64,000 nt of DNA from Flavihumibacter sp. UBA7668 (GCF_002483205.1 NZ_DLHM01000001.1:489841-553840); one strand, 5' to 3'; shown: positions 1 through 8,618, counted from the stretch's first letter. The notes: generated by a model not told the origin, from the sequence alone. A program made the numbers and translations.

Positions 1-37
1 GGTCGGGTGGCACCGGTCGGGTGGTACCCGACCGGTG
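1..37. repeat. CACCGGTCGGGTG repeat cluster with 12-bp inverted repeat
   Basis: GGTCGGGTG occurs at 1-9 and again inside CACCGGTCGGGTG at 11-23. The arm at 11-22 is followed after 3 bases by its exact reverse complement at 26-37. This can form a strong hairpin just 3' of the DUF1501 gene, which ends at 43 on the minus strand. The same unit recurs at 32355-32381 and 57552-57564, with a relative near 60564. It could be a REP-like element or part of a terminator; the window edge hides its full extent. Confidence 0.7.
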
Positions 38-42
38 AAAAA

Positions 43-1239
43 TCAAATAAAGCCGAGGGGTTCGAAGGCAGCGCCAAGGATCCGCTCCGCTTTTACGTTT
101 AGCCATCGCTCCAGGACAGTTGCATAAACCCGTCGGAAATCAATTTTATATTGAAGATCGCCGGCACGTAAACTGGTGAGATCATCCAATTCATTCAATA
201 TTCCCTGCTGCTTTAAACCGCCTGATATAAAAAACATATTATTGGCAGTTCCATGATCGGTTCCCTTGCTTGCATTTTGGGCTACCCTTCTGCCAAACTC
301 AGAAAAGCTCATAACCAATACATCTTCGAAACGATTGTTCTTTTTCAGGTCCTCAACAAATGCCTTCAACCCTTCATTTATCTGCTTGAATAGACGGGTC
401 TGCTGCACATCCTGGCCAACATGCGTATCAAAACTTCCGATTGAAACATAATACACTTTGGTATTGATATCCGAAAGTATCAGGGATGCTACCGTTTTTA
501 AATTGCGGCCAAATTCATGGGATGGATAAACACCGGTTGCTACCTGCCTGCTTTGCTCAAAAATATAGGAAGTACTCTTTTTTGTATCAGCCAGTGTTTT
601 ATATAAATAAGAAGCCGTGTGCTCAGCGTGTTCCCTATCATGTGCATTCAAAAGATCATCCAGCAATGGAGATCGGCTCGCCTGATACAACCTGCGGGGA
701 TCTTTAAATGCAAAGCCATTCCTGTTATTGCCCTTTAGAGCAAGACTCAGCATATCATCGATTTCCACAGCCTGCGTGGAATGTTCACAATTCTTACATT
801 GTTCATCCAATAATCTTCCTAACCATCCGGTCTGCCAGTATGCTTTGGATCCACTGGCAGAATGCCAGATATCCATACTTCTGAAATGAGAACGATCCGG
901 TTCCGGATAACCCACATTATTCAGTACACCTAACTCGCCTTCCTGAAACAGATGTCCCAGATAATCCAGAGAAGGATGCATGCCTGCTTCGTCCGTTAGC
1001 CTTATTGCTTTTTCTTTTGCAATTCCAATAACTGGTCTGGACTTGTAATAAATATCATTTCGATATGGTATGATTGTATTAAGTCCATCATTGCCTCCGC
1101 TCAGCTGAAGTACAACCAACACTTTATTACCAGGTGGAACTTTTTCTTCCGTTCCAAATGCATGCAGAAAACGAGGCATCAACAGAGATGCCGTAGCCAG
1201 GCCCGAGCCCTTTATAAATGATCTTCTTTTAATCAACAT
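43..1239 (-). CDS. DUF1501 family secreted protein (Tat signal)
   Basis: A 398-residue protein of the DUF1501 family (distantly sulfatase/alkaline phosphatase-like). It opens with the twin-arginine motif KRRSFIKG at residues 4-11 and a short hydrophobic stretch, so export by the Tat route is expected. Family hallmarks are QLSGGNDGLNTIIP near residue 45, a DRSHFRSMDIWHSAS segment near 115, and SFSEFGRRVAQN plus GTDHGTANNMFF near 310-335. It lies 14 bp downstream of a DUF1800 gene on the same strand, the usual partner, so the two are probably co-transcribed. The biochemical function of the family is not established. The call is secure at family level only. Confidence 0.9.
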   Translation of the reverse strand: MLIKRRSFIKGSGLATASLLMPRFLHAFGTEEKVPPGNKVLVVLQLSGGNDGLNTIIPYRNDIYYKSRPVIGIAKEKAIRLTDEAGMHPSLDYLGHLFQEGELGVLNNVGYPEPDRSHFRSMDIWHSASGSKAYWQTGWLGRLLDEQCKNCEHSTQAVEIDDMLSLALKGNNRNGFAFKDPRRLYQASRSPLLDDLLNAHDREHAEHTASYLYKTLADTKKSTSYIFEQSRQVATGVYPSHEFGRNLKTVASLILSDINTKVYYVSIGSFDTHVGQDVQQTRLFKQINEGLKAFVEDLKKNNRFEDVLVMSFSEFGRRVAQNASKGTDHGTANNMFFISGGLKQQGILNELDDLTSLRAGDLQYKIDFRRVYATVLERWLNVKAERILGAAFEPLGFI

Positions 1240-1253
1240 GGTTCATGTGTTGG

Positions 1254-2669
1254 TTAACAATATTGGTATTCCGGACACTGCATCAGTAAAAGAGTACGAC
1301 TTGAAATCATTGCTTCCCTGCTGACTTCCTTACTATGTTTTTTCAATACAGCTTCCGATGGTGTTGATAAGGTCTGTAACAAAAAAGAATTGATGGTTTC
1401 AGGCAGATCTTTCAAATCAATTCCTGAATACGTCTGAAAATAAAGTGGCCATCGAATAGTGGCTGTCAACCCTTTTATGGGTTTAACCGCCTTACCCATC
1501 TGCGTATCATCATCTGCTTTCGGAAGAACAGTAAAATCAGTTCCGGCACTTAATATTTTTGGCAATTGTAATCTGTACATAAGAGAACTGCTGTCTATCC
1601 AGGCATTACCGGAAGGCCAGCCCGCCACATTCGGCGGATTAAAAAGCACCTGTCCCATTATTCGTTGAAATCCTAATGCAGCGTCGGGATTACCAAATTG
1701 CATGGGTAATTGCCGATTGATGCCAACCCATAATTCAATGGGAGATTTAATCCTGTTTCCAATATTTTCTGTTTTATAAAACCAATCAGATGAAAAAATA
1801 GTTTGCAACAATTGGCCAATATCATACCCCGATTCATAAAATTCCTTCGATAACCTGGTAACTATTTTTTCATCCGGCTGCTCATTGACGAAAAAACGGT
1901 AAATCTTCTCCGTTATATGTTGAGCAGTTCCTCTTTGATTCAATAAAATAGTCAACACATCATCACCATTGAATTCACCGGATTGCCCCAATATTTTTTT
2001 TGAACCCGTATCATGCTGACCCGGATTGAATACAAATTCTCCAATATAATTGGCATTCCATCCGGTAAGTGCACGAGCTGCTTCTTTTATATCAACTTCG
2101 GAATACTGTCCTTTTCCAACTGTAAACAATTCCATTACTTCTCTTGCGAAATTTTCATTCGGCTGGTTCTTTCTGTTCTGATTGGCATTAAGATAATTTA
2201 TCATCGCAGCAGACTTACTTACTTCCATCAATAGATCAGAAAATTTTCCAAGGGCATGCTTTCGCAGTATATTCAAATATTTTTGAAGATGTAAGGAGTT
2301 TCCGGATCTGCAGGAAAAATGATCGTGCCAGAAAAAAACCATTTTTTCTCTAAGCTGAGCTTTGCTGTTTATCATTTCCTGAATCCAGAACTGATTCAAT
2401 GATTTAATCCCATTCTGGTGAAAGGTTCTAAGTGATTTGCGCTCTTCCTCTGTGGCTTGCTTTAGCTTTTTCGATACTTCCTGAATGGTCATCCCTTCAA
2501 AAGGATTTTTGACCACTTCAATTTCCAAAGGAGCTTCCCGGGAGGCCATCAAAAACCGACTCCTGAATTCCTTTAGGCTCGATTTTCTGATTGGACGAAG
2601 CTCTGCAGCAGCCGGACCAAATCCCGCTCTCCAGCAGAGGTGCTGTATATTAATTTGCGAATCTGTCAA
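1254..2669 (-). CDS. DUF1800 family protein
   Basis: A 471-residue DUF1800 protein. Visible family features are the N-terminal LCWRAGFGP segment (residues 11-19), KMVFFWHDHFSC near 108, NENFAREVMELFTVG near 170, ARALTGWNA near 198, and LFNPPNVAGWPSG near 335. It is the upstream gene of a two-gene unit with the DUF1501 protein at 43-1239. I see no obvious signal peptide in the annotated start. The pair is widespread in Bacteroidota and Planctomycetes with unknown function, possibly a cell-surface complex (inference). Start taken at ATG 2669. Confidence 0.9.
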   Translation of the reverse strand: MTDSQINIQHLCWRAGFGPAAAELRPIRKSSLKEFRSRFLMASREAPLEIEVVKNPFEGMTIQEVSKKLKQATEEERKSLRTFHQNGIKSLNQFWIQEMINSKAQLREKMVFFWHDHFSCRSGNSLHLQKYLNILRKHALGKFSDLLMEVSKSAAMINYLNANQNRKNQPNENFAREVMELFTVGKGQYSEVDIKEAARALTGWNANYIGEFVFNPGQHDTGSKKILGQSGEFNGDDVLTILLNQRGTAQHITEKIYRFFVNEQPDEKIVTRLSKEFYESGYDIGQLLQTIFSSDWFYKTENIGNRIKSPIELWVGINRQLPMQFGNPDAALGFQRIMGQVLFNPPNVAGWPSGNAWIDSSSLMYRLQLPKILSAGTDFTVLPKADDDTQMGKAVKPIKGLTATIRWPLYFQTYSGIDLKDLPETINSFLLQTLSTPSEAVLKKHSKEVSREAMISSRTLLLMQCPEYQYC

Positions 2670-2719
2670 TTGTTCTTATTTGATTCAATAGGACCAACTC
2701 TATGCCAAAAAGTTTAATC

Positions 2720-3331
2720 TTATTTAATTATAAAATCAAACCCCAACTGAAAGGTTTGAAATAAGCTTAATCCCAGACTCCGGTTTTTAGTAATCCGGTC
2801 ATTGGTTTCATCCTCTGATCGGCTGGTTTGGTATTGCAAGCCACCAAACTCCACATTGATCAGCATTTTTTTTCCTGCCTGGTAGTAAAGTCCCGGGGTT
2901 ACACCCGTAGTAAACTCTCTATTATTAGTTTCGACAATTTCTCCGATTACATTTCGATAATCATTTTTCCCTGCTGCAATACTGGCACCAACTTCGGGAT
3001 ACCATCCAAAGGCATTTTTAATTGGTATGAGCTTTTTCGCATAAAGTCCCAGGCTAAAACCATTGTTTTTAGCTTTATCCCCATTGTAATATTCCGTTTG
3101 GCTAAAACCAAATCCTGTTTTAAAACTTAGTAACGTATTTGTTGCAATTGCATAACTGATTCGCGGAGCTATTGAAAAATTAGAACTGCTGGTATTTGAA
3201 CCGGAACCTGATGAGGAGGTGTTAGACCCTAAACCTAAACTTCCTCCAACTAATAAACTTCCCTGGGGAACCTGTGCATTAGCACTAAAAACAATTCCTG
3301 AAAAAGCAAGGCAAGTAATCATTTTTTTCAT
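2720..3331 (-). CDS. outer-membrane beta-barrel protein
   Basis: A 203-residue protein with a clear Sec signal peptide (MKKMITCLAFSGIVFSANAQ, cleavage expected after the AxA-like end). The mature part alternates polar and hydrophobic residues and ends in FQLGFDFIIK, as expected for a small OmpA/OprB-like barrel in the outer membrane. Residues 33-50 form a Ser/Asn/Gly-rich low-complexity loop, likely surface exposed. It lies between serS and the DUF1800 gene on the same strand and seems to be a stand-alone gene. No substrate can be assigned. Confidence 0.75.
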   Translation of the reverse strand: MKKMITCLAFSGIVFSANAQVPQGSLLVGGSLGLGSNTSSSGSGSNTSSSNFSIAPRISYAIATNTLLSFKTGFGFSQTEYYNGDKAKNNGFSLGLYAKKLIPIKNAFGWYPEVGASIAAGKNDYRNVIGEIVETNNREFTTGVTPGLYYQAGKKMLINVEFGGLQYQTSRSEDETNDRITKNRSLGLSLFQTFQLGFDFIIK

Positions 3332-3445
3332 AACATAAAATTTTGCTCAAAATCTACATTCCATTCCAGAAATACAATGCCCGGCTTCCTTTTAACCTCG
3401 AATTATGTTAGATGGAATACAAATTTCGAAACCCATGCAGCAAAA

Positions 3446-3474
3446 AAAATCCGTGGATGTCTCCACGGATTTTC
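3446..3474 (-). terminator. intrinsic terminator of serS
   Basis: An 11-12 bp stem (AAAATCCGTGGA with TCCACGGATTTT) around a 4-base loop lies 20 bp past the serS stop. Read on the minus strand it runs into a T tract. Confidence 0.85.
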
Positions 3475-3492
3475 AAACTATTAAAAAAGGTA

Positions 3493-4761
3493 TCAATTAA
3501 TAAACTCTGCGCCAAAATAAGGCTGCACTGCTTTTGGCAATCGTATGCCAGCTGAAGTCTGGTTATTCTCCAACAAAGCTGCAACAATTCTTGGCAACGC
3601 CATGGAACTTCCATTGAGAGAATGCACTAACTGTGTTTTACCGCCACCATCTTTAAAACGGATTTTCATCCGATTGGTCTGATAGGCTTCAAAATTGGAA
3701 ACCGAACTCACTTCCAGCCATTTTTCCTGCGCTGCACTATATACTTCAAAATCATAGGTGAGTGCAGATGTGAAGCCCATATCACCACCGCATAAACGAA
3801 GCATGCGATAGGGCAGCTCCAGATTTTGCAACAGTTTTTCTACATGCAGCACCATCTCTTCCAATACCTCATAACTTTTATCGGGATGTACCAGTTGAAC
3901 CACTTCCACTTTATCAAACTGATGCAGGCGATTCAATCCCCTTACATCTTTACCATAACTACCGGCCTCACGACGGAAACAGGGCGTATAGGCCGTCATC
4001 ATTACCGGGAGGTCATTAGCATTCAGAATTTCATCGCGGTAAATATTCGTCACGGGTACTTCCGCAGTAGGGATCAGATAAAAATTATCTGCTACGGCAT
4101 GGTACATCTGTCCCTCTTTATCGGGCAACTGTCCGGTTCCATAAGCCGATGCTTCATTCACCATATGCGGGGGCAAATATTCTGTATAACCGGCAGCCGT
4201 ATTATAATCCAGGAAATAACTGATCAGTGCGCGCTGCAGTTTGGCTCCTTTGTTTTTATAAACAGGAAAACCGCTTCCGGTAATTTTATTGCCGAGTTCA
4301 AAATCAATCAATCCGTATTGTGAAACCAGGTCCCAGTGTGGCTTTGACCCCGCTTCCAATACGGGTATTACACCGCCTTCCCGAACCACTACATTATCTT
4401 CCGGAGTACGACCAATAGGTACAGATGCAGCCGGAAGATTAGGCAACTGCACCAATATGGCATGCACCGCAGATTCCAATTCAGCCAGTGCGGAGGTATC
4501 TTCGATCTTCACTTTAATGGCCGCAACTTCTGCCTTAAATGCTTCTGCTTCTTCTTTTTTCCCTGATTTCATCAACAGTCCAATTTCTTTCGAAGCAGCA
4601 TTCACTCTGCTTTGCAGCTCATCGCGTTCAAACTGGAGTTTTCTTCTTTTTTCATCAAGGTCAATCAGCTCATCGATCAGATTCAACCGGGCAAAATGTT
4701 TTACTGCCAGTCGTTCCTTTACGAAATCAGCGTTTTGCCTGATAAAATTCACCTGTAACAT
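3493..4761 (-). CDS. serS: seryl-tRNA synthetase
   Basis: A 422-residue class II aminoacyl-tRNA synthetase that charges tRNA-Ser in the cytoplasm. The N-terminal 110 residues form the tRNA-binding coiled coil (FERDELQSRVNAASKEIG). Motif 2 is visible as PCFRREAGSYGKDVRGLNR and motif 3 as the NGSSMALPRIVAALLENNQ region. TAEVPVTN in the catalytic core is typical of SerRS. The length fits the bacterial family. The gene starts about 50 bp from a divergent small gene and ends at a strong hairpin terminator, so it is probably monocistronic. Confidence 0.98.
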   Translation of the reverse strand: MLQVNFIRQNADFVKERLAVKHFARLNLIDELIDLDEKRRKLQFERDELQSRVNAASKEIGLLMKSGKKEEAEAFKAEVAAIKVKIEDTSALAELESAVHAILVQLPNLPAASVPIGRTPEDNVVVREGGVIPVLEAGSKPHWDLVSQYGLIDFELGNKITGSGFPVYKNKGAKLQRALISYFLDYNTAAGYTEYLPPHMVNEASAYGTGQLPDKEGQMYHAVADNFYLIPTAEVPVTNIYRDEILNANDLPVMMTAYTPCFRREAGSYGKDVRGLNRLHQFDKVEVVQLVHPDKSYEVLEEMVLHVEKLLQNLELPYRMLRLCGGDMGFTSALTYDFEVYSAAQEKWLEVSSVSNFEAYQTNRMKIRFKDGGGKTQLVHSLNGSSMALPRIVAALLENNQTSAGIRLPKAVQPYFGAEFIN

Positions 4762-4813
4762 CTATTTTGAATTTGACGCAAATATAAGCGACCCACGCGG
4801 TTATCTTTGTACC

Positions 4814-5158
4814 ATGAATGTACAAGACGATTTACAGGTACGTTGGTGGAGCCTGGAAGCAAAGCTGGTGGAGCGTTTCGGAAAGAAACCGGATATGGAA
4901 ACCATTTTATTCCTGATTGGAATTCAGGAATTCGGAGATATAAAAGACAAATTCAGCAAGGAACAGAAGCAGGACCTTATGCATATAGCCGTTTGTTCAC
5001 TCCTGGCACAAAGTGGTTTTTATGAATTGGAAGGGGTTGATGGCGATGGCTGGCCTCATTTCCGGCAACTAAAAGATCTTCCCATCCAGCCTCCACATGA
5101 GCAGGAATTATTTCTGAAAGATCATGTTTTACTTTATTTTGATAAACATGGAATATAA
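4814..5158 (+). CDS. conserved small protein of unknown function
   Basis: A 114-residue soluble, acidic protein starting at the ATG at 4814. A longer frame exists upstream but runs antisense through serS, so it is not used. The sequence is rich in charged and aromatic residues (WWSLEAKLVERFGKKPD, WPHFRQLKDLP) with no signal peptide or membrane segment. Its 3' end overlaps the start of the cyclophilin gene by 11 bp, which suggests translational coupling. I recognise it only as the kind of small protein conserved in Chitinophagaceae; no function is assigned. Confidence 0.75.
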   Translation: MNVQDDLQVRWWSLEAKLVERFGKKPDMETILFLIGIQEFGDIKDKFSKEQKQDLMHIAVCSLLAQSGFYELEGVDGDGWPHFRQLKDLPIQPPHEQELFLKDHVLLYFDKHGI

Positions 5159-5846
5159 ATGGCTTCTCTTTTTAATCGTGCTGGCAGTTGGCTGCAGTCC
5201 GAAAATCGGACAGCCACTCCCCAACCGGCTTAAAAACAGAGATGTTGAACTCATCACTACCAAAGGAACCATCCGCCTTCGTTTATACGATGATACGCCG
5301 CAGCATCGGGATAATTTTCTGAAACTTGCACGCTCCCATTTTTATGATGGAATTCTTTTTCACCGGGTGATCCAGGACTTTATGATACAGGCCGGAGATC
5401 AGAAATCAAAAAATGCGGGTGAAACCACCCGACTGGGAAATGGTGGCCCTTCCTATACTATACCGGCAGAAATTCGCCCGAACTATTTTCATCATAAAGG
5501 CGTGTTGGCAGCAGCCCGAACCGGTGATCAGGTGAATCCCCAACGAGCCAGCAGTGGAAGTCAGTTTTACATTGTTCAGGGCAGGGTTTTCAATGATCAA
5601 AGCCTCGATTCGGTAGAAACCCACCGACTGAATGGAAAAAAAATTCCACAATCGCACCGGGATATTTATAAAACGATCGGAGGCGCTCCGCATCTCGACC
5701 AGGCCTATACTATTTTCGGAGAGGTAATCAGCGGAATACCGGTTATAGACTCTATTGCCGCGGTAAAAACCAGTGGGCAAAGCGGCGGCGATCGCCCCCT
5801 TGAACCGGTTAAAATCATCAAAGCCCGACTCATCCGCAGGAATTAA
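5148..5846 (+). CDS. peptidyl-prolyl cis-trans isomerase, cyclophilin-type lipoprotein
   Basis: A 232-residue cyclophilin that should catalyse proline isomerisation during folding of envelope proteins. The chosen start (ATG 5148) gives a lipoprotein signal with lipobox LAVGC and Cys near residue 16; an upstream ATG at 5124 would put extra residues in front. Core cyclophilin motifs are FHRVIQDFMIQAGD near residue 65 and SGSQFYIVQG near 130. Between them is an insertion typical of the Bacteroidota proteins (TYKTIGGAPHLD-like region later). It overlaps the preceding small gene by 11 bp. Confidence 0.93.
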   Translation: MEYKWLLFLIVLAVGCSPKIGQPLPNRLKNRDVELITTKGTIRLRLYDDTPQHRDNFLKLARSHFYDGILFHRVIQDFMIQAGDQKSKNAGETTRLGNGGPSYTIPAEIRPNYFHHKGVLAAARTGDQVNPQRASSGSQFYIVQGRVFNDQSLDSVETHRLNGKKIPQSHRDIYKTIGGAPHLDQAYTIFGEVISGIPVIDSIAAVKTSGQSGGDRPLEPVKIIKARLIRRN

Positions 5847-5879
5847 CTTCCAACTTCCAACATCAAACTTCCTAATTCC
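5846..5879. repeat. pyrimidine-rich ACTTCC(A) micro-repeat
   Basis: Imperfect copies of ACTTCCAAC directly follow the cyclophilin stop codon. Similar tracts occur at 8109-8175, 31079-31161, 55313-55343 and 57073-57119. Confidence 0.5.
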
Positions 5880-5918
5880 ACAATTTCGTCCTTTATTTGC
5901 AAGACAAAATTTCATAGT

Positions 5919-6296
5919 ATGAATATCCCCGCAACATTACGCTTTACCAAAGATCACGAGTGGGTTAAACTGGAAGGAAATATCGCAACCATCGGCATTA
6001 CCGATTTTGCTCAGGGCGAGTTGGGCGATATCGTATATGTGGAAATTGAAACAGTTGGCAAAAACCTGGAAGCAGAAGCTGTATTTGGTACAGTCGAAGC
6101 GGTTAAAACCGTATCGGATCTTTTCCTGCCGGTTTCAGGTACCATCAACGAAGTAAATCCTGCTTTGTCTGCCAATCCGGAATTAGTAAATTCAGATCCT
6201 TACGGTGAGGGCTGGATGATTAAAATGACGGTTGCCAATCCGGCTGATGTGGAAGCATTACTGGATGCGGAAGGATACCAGACACTGATCGGATAA
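5919..6296 (+). CDS. gcvH: glycine cleavage system H protein
   Basis: A 125-residue lipoyl carrier that shuttles the aminomethyl group between the P, T and L proteins of glycine cleavage. The lipoylation site is Lys63 in the segment VEAVKTVSDL, and the N-terminal KDHEWVKLEG and GITDFAQGELGD motifs are standard. Length matches the family. The other glycine-cleavage genes are not in this window, as is usual in Bacteroidota. The next gene starts 8 bp downstream, but functional linkage to the sigma factor is unlikely. Confidence 0.97.
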   Translation: MNIPATLRFTKDHEWVKLEGNIATIGITDFAQGELGDIVYVEIETVGKNLEAEAVFGTVEAVKTVSDLFLPVSGTINEVNPALSANPELVNSDPYGEGWMIKMTVANPADVEALLDAEGYQTLIG

Positions 6297-6304
6297 TCCA
6301 CCCA

Positions 6305-6847
6305 TTGACAACTGCTATCACATATCAGGAACCAGAATTGGTGGCCTTATTGAGGCAAAAAGAGGAAACGGCTTATCGTTACCTCTACGACCACTATGCG
6401 GGTGCTTTGAATGGAGTAATCCTGCAGATTATTCCTGACCAGGCCCTTGCTTCTGATGTGTTGCAGGAAGTATTTTTAAATATCTGGCGCCGGATCGAAA
6501 CCTATGACTCCACCAAAGGACGGCTATTTACCTGGATGCTGAATATTGCCCGGAATGCGGCCATTGATATGACGCGTTCAAAAGCCTATCAGAATAACCA
6601 GAAAAACCGGGAACTGGATTCCAACGTAGATAGAAATGTTGACGGAACAACCAACAGTCAGATAGATCATATCGGTTTATCAAAAGTGATTGGCCAGCTT
6701 AAAGAGGAACATCGTGTTCTGATTGACCTGTCCTATCTTAAAGGTTATACGCATGATGAAATAGCAACGCTGCTACAGATACCCCTTGGAACCGTAAAAA
6801 CAAGGATTCGTGCTGCCTTGCTGCAACTTAGAAAATTATTAACGTGA
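6305..6847 (+). CDS. ECF-family RNA polymerase sigma factor
   Basis: A 180-residue group 4 sigma factor. Region 2 spans roughly residues 22-88 (YLYDHYAGALNG, DVLQEVFLNIWRRI, TWMLNIARNAAID), and region 4 roughly 120-178 with the helix-turn-helix GYTHDEIATLLQIPLGTVK. The start is a TTG at 6305, because the next in-frame ATG falls inside region 2. It overlaps the anti-sigma gene by 4 bp (GTGA). With that partner it forms an envelope-stress type module; the inducing signal is unknown. Confidence 0.93.
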   Translation: MTTAITYQEPELVALLRQKEETAYRYLYDHYAGALNGVILQIIPDQALASDVLQEVFLNIWRRIETYDSTKGRLFTWMLNIARNAAIDMTRSKAYQNNQKNRELDSNVDRNVDGTTNSQIDHIGLSKVIGQLKEEHRVLIDLSYLKGYTHDEIATLLQIPLGTVKTRIRAALLQLRKLLT

Positions 6848-7692
6848 ACGTGCAGGAATACATAGAAAGTGGCAGCATTGAAAGCTGTGTGCTGGGACTG
6901 GCGGATGCCGCCGAACAGCAGGAAATGGAGCGCATGTGCGCAGCCTATCCTGAAGTTCAGGCTGCCCGTGAAGCCTTCGAAGCCAGCCTGGAAGCCAGTG
7001 CTATGGCCGGGGCTGTTGCTCCGCCCGCTGCGCTGCGCGATTCACTTTTTACTGCTCTTCAAAAAGAAAGCCAGCAATCGGGATCTACTCCTTTAGCTTC
7101 AGCAAAAATTACTCCGGTTATTTCTGAAAAGACTAGTCCAGTTATTGAAATGAAGGCCGTTAAAGAATCCGGCTGGAAAAAATACCTGGCAGCAGCCAGC
7201 ATTATTTTATTGGCCGGAAGTGCTGCACTTAATATTTACCTTTACAACAGATACCAACGCTCCTCCCTGCTGTACCAGGATTTACTGGCGCAGCAACAAC
7301 AGCTGGCCGAAAATAACAGCACCATCCAAACCCGGGTGAATGAACTCGAAAACGATTTGGGCAGGATCCGAAACCCGAATGTGCAACCCATTAAAATGAC
7401 AGCGGTTAACAATACCAATAGTCTGACGACCGTATATTGGGATTCCACCTCCGCTGAAGTATATCTTTTGGTAAACCAGTTACCGAAACCTGCTGCTGGT
7501 AAACAATATCAGCTCTGGGCAATCGTTGATGGTAAACCAGTTGATGCCGGCATGATCGACCTCAAACCGAAAGAGGGCCTTGTGAAAATGAAAAACATTC
7601 CGAAAGCGGAAGCATTTGCCATCACCCTGGAAGAAGCAGGGGGCAGTCCCAGCCCGACCCTCACTGCCATGTATGTGCTGGGAAAAGTATAA
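6844..7692 (+). CDS. anti-sigma factor (RskA/anti-sigma-K C-terminal domain)
   Basis: A 282-residue protein that starts with GTG inside the sigma gene's stop (4-bp overlap), implying coupled translation. The N-terminal 75 residues form a helical anti-sigma domain (ESCVLGLADAAEQQEMERMC). One membrane helix lies near 107-125 (YLAAASIILLAGSAALNIYLY), followed by a coiled coil rich in Gln near 130-160. The C-terminal domain has the RskA hallmark GKQYQLWAIVDGKPVDAGMI. It should hold the sigma factor at the inner membrane until a signal releases it. Confidence 0.92.
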   Translation: MNVQEYIESGSIESCVLGLADAAEQQEMERMCAAYPEVQAAREAFEASLEASAMAGAVAPPAALRDSLFTALQKESQQSGSTPLASAKITPVISEKTSPVIEMKAVKESGWKKYLAAASIILLAGSAALNIYLYNRYQRSSLLYQDLLAQQQQLAENNSTIQTRVNELENDLGRIRNPNVQPIKMTAVNNTNSLTTVYWDSTSAEVYLLVNQLPKPAAGKQYQLWAIVDGKPVDAGMIDLKPKEGLVKMKNIPKAEAFAITLEEAGGSPSPTLTAMYVLGKV

Positions 7693-7701
7693 CTAATAGC
7701 A

Positions 7702-8133
7702 ATGTTGCATTCGTTTTTTGAGAAAAGGAACTTTCCTCTGATTTGGCTGGTACTCGTTCATTTTCTCCTCTTATTGCCCGGAACAAGTTTCTCTGAAGAA
7801 AAAGTTGTTTTAATACCGCATGCAGATAAGCTGGTACACTTCGGACTTTATTTTGTGATGGTAGCCAGTTGGGTATTATTCTTCAATCTCAAGGATGATC
7901 TTACCAATAATCAGAAAAAGACCTGGAATTTGATTGTCGTATTACTCGCTGTAGGCGATGGCGTTATCATTGAATTTATTCAGGCATCCCCCCTGATTCA
8001 CCGCGATTTCGACTGGTATGATGCACTTGCTGATTCCGCGGGTGCAATTGGTGGATTATTCGGCGGGCTCTGGATTACCAAAAAAATCAAGCGAACCGAA
8101 TCCAACATCTCACCTCTAACCTCTAACCTCTAA
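7702..8133 (+). CDS. VanZ-like family membrane protein
   Basis: A 143-residue protein with four predicted membrane helices. Family features are PHADKLVHFGLYFVM near residue 40 and the loop IEFIQASPLIHRDFDWYDALADSAGAIGG near 90-115. It begins 9 bp after the anti-sigma gene and is probably in the same transcript. The last nine residues (NISPLTSNL) are encoded by a CTCTAAC tandem tract that continues past the stop, so the natural C-terminus may have been replaced by repeat sequence. The function of VanZ-like proteins outside teicoplanin resistance is unclear. Confidence 0.85.
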   Translation: MLHSFFEKRNFPLIWLVLVHFLLLLPGTSFSEEKVVLIPHADKLVHFGLYFVMVASWVLFFNLKDDLTNNQKKTWNLIVVLLAVGDGVIIEFIQASPLIHRDFDWYDALADSAGAIGGLFGGLWITKKIKRTESNISPLTSNL

Positions 8134-8175
8134 CTTTCACCTTTACCTTTCACGTCTCACCTTTCACTTTTCACC
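8109..8175. repeat. CCTCTAA / CTTTCAC low-complexity tandem tract
   Basis: Imperfect repeats of CCTCTAAC are followed by CTTTCACCTTTAC-like units. The tract overlaps the last nine codons and the stop of the VanZ-like gene. One strand is almost purely pyrimidine. Confidence 0.65.
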
Positions 8176-8177
8176 AT

Positions 8178-8205
8178 AAGAAAGGCCCCTGTGGAAACAG
8201 GGGCC
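8178..8205 (-). terminator. GC-rich hairpin between convergent genes
   Basis: GGCCCCTGT and ACAGGGGCC form a 9-bp stem around a short loop. On the minus strand it is followed by CTTTCTTAT, a weak T tract. It may end transcription from either side. Confidence 0.6.
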
Positions 8206-8618
8206 GTAACCAAAACTAACTGCTTATGAGAAAATTGACTGCTTAAGTGAGAGTCAAAAATTTAAATCTGCTTTGTTTAATATAGAACGATTAAAACATC
8301 CAAATAGTGTGCTCCGAATCGTTAAAGAACTTTGAAATTTACCGTCTTCACTTTTTCTCTCTGCTCTCTTTCTTTGATAACACAAAGTAACGACAGTATC
8401 TCCGCTCTTTAATCAGTGCCTGTTTGATTTTTAAAATAATTAACACGGAGCCCGCACCACGACTGCTTTCGTAGGGATTACGCAAACGATTGATATACCC
8501 TAAACCGGGTATTAGCTACCCAAAAAACAAGATTTAGATGTAAATAATACAGTTAATCTGTATCAACCTGCTTTCCTATTGAATTTACCACAATTGAGTT
8601 GAAATAGCAAAATTTATT
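8206..8618. other. noncoding interval between convergent VanZ and prfA genes
   Basis: About 410 bp with no credible reading frame. It contains an inverted repeat GAACGATT...AATCGTT (around 8286-8328) and a small TACCC/GGGTA hairpin near 8507. No tRNA-like or CRISPR pattern was seen. It could hold a small RNA or be decayed sequence; nothing firmer can be said. Confidence 0.4.

Noticed and set aside
4289..4813. Long plus-strand extension of the small gene at 4814.
   Set aside because: It is antisense to conserved serS sequence and has the composition of a shadow frame.
8227..8247. Mini-frame ATGAGAAAATTGACTGCTTAA after the GC-rich hairpin as a leader peptide.
   Set aside because: Only six codons, no gene downstream on that strand, and no supporting structure beyond the hairpin.
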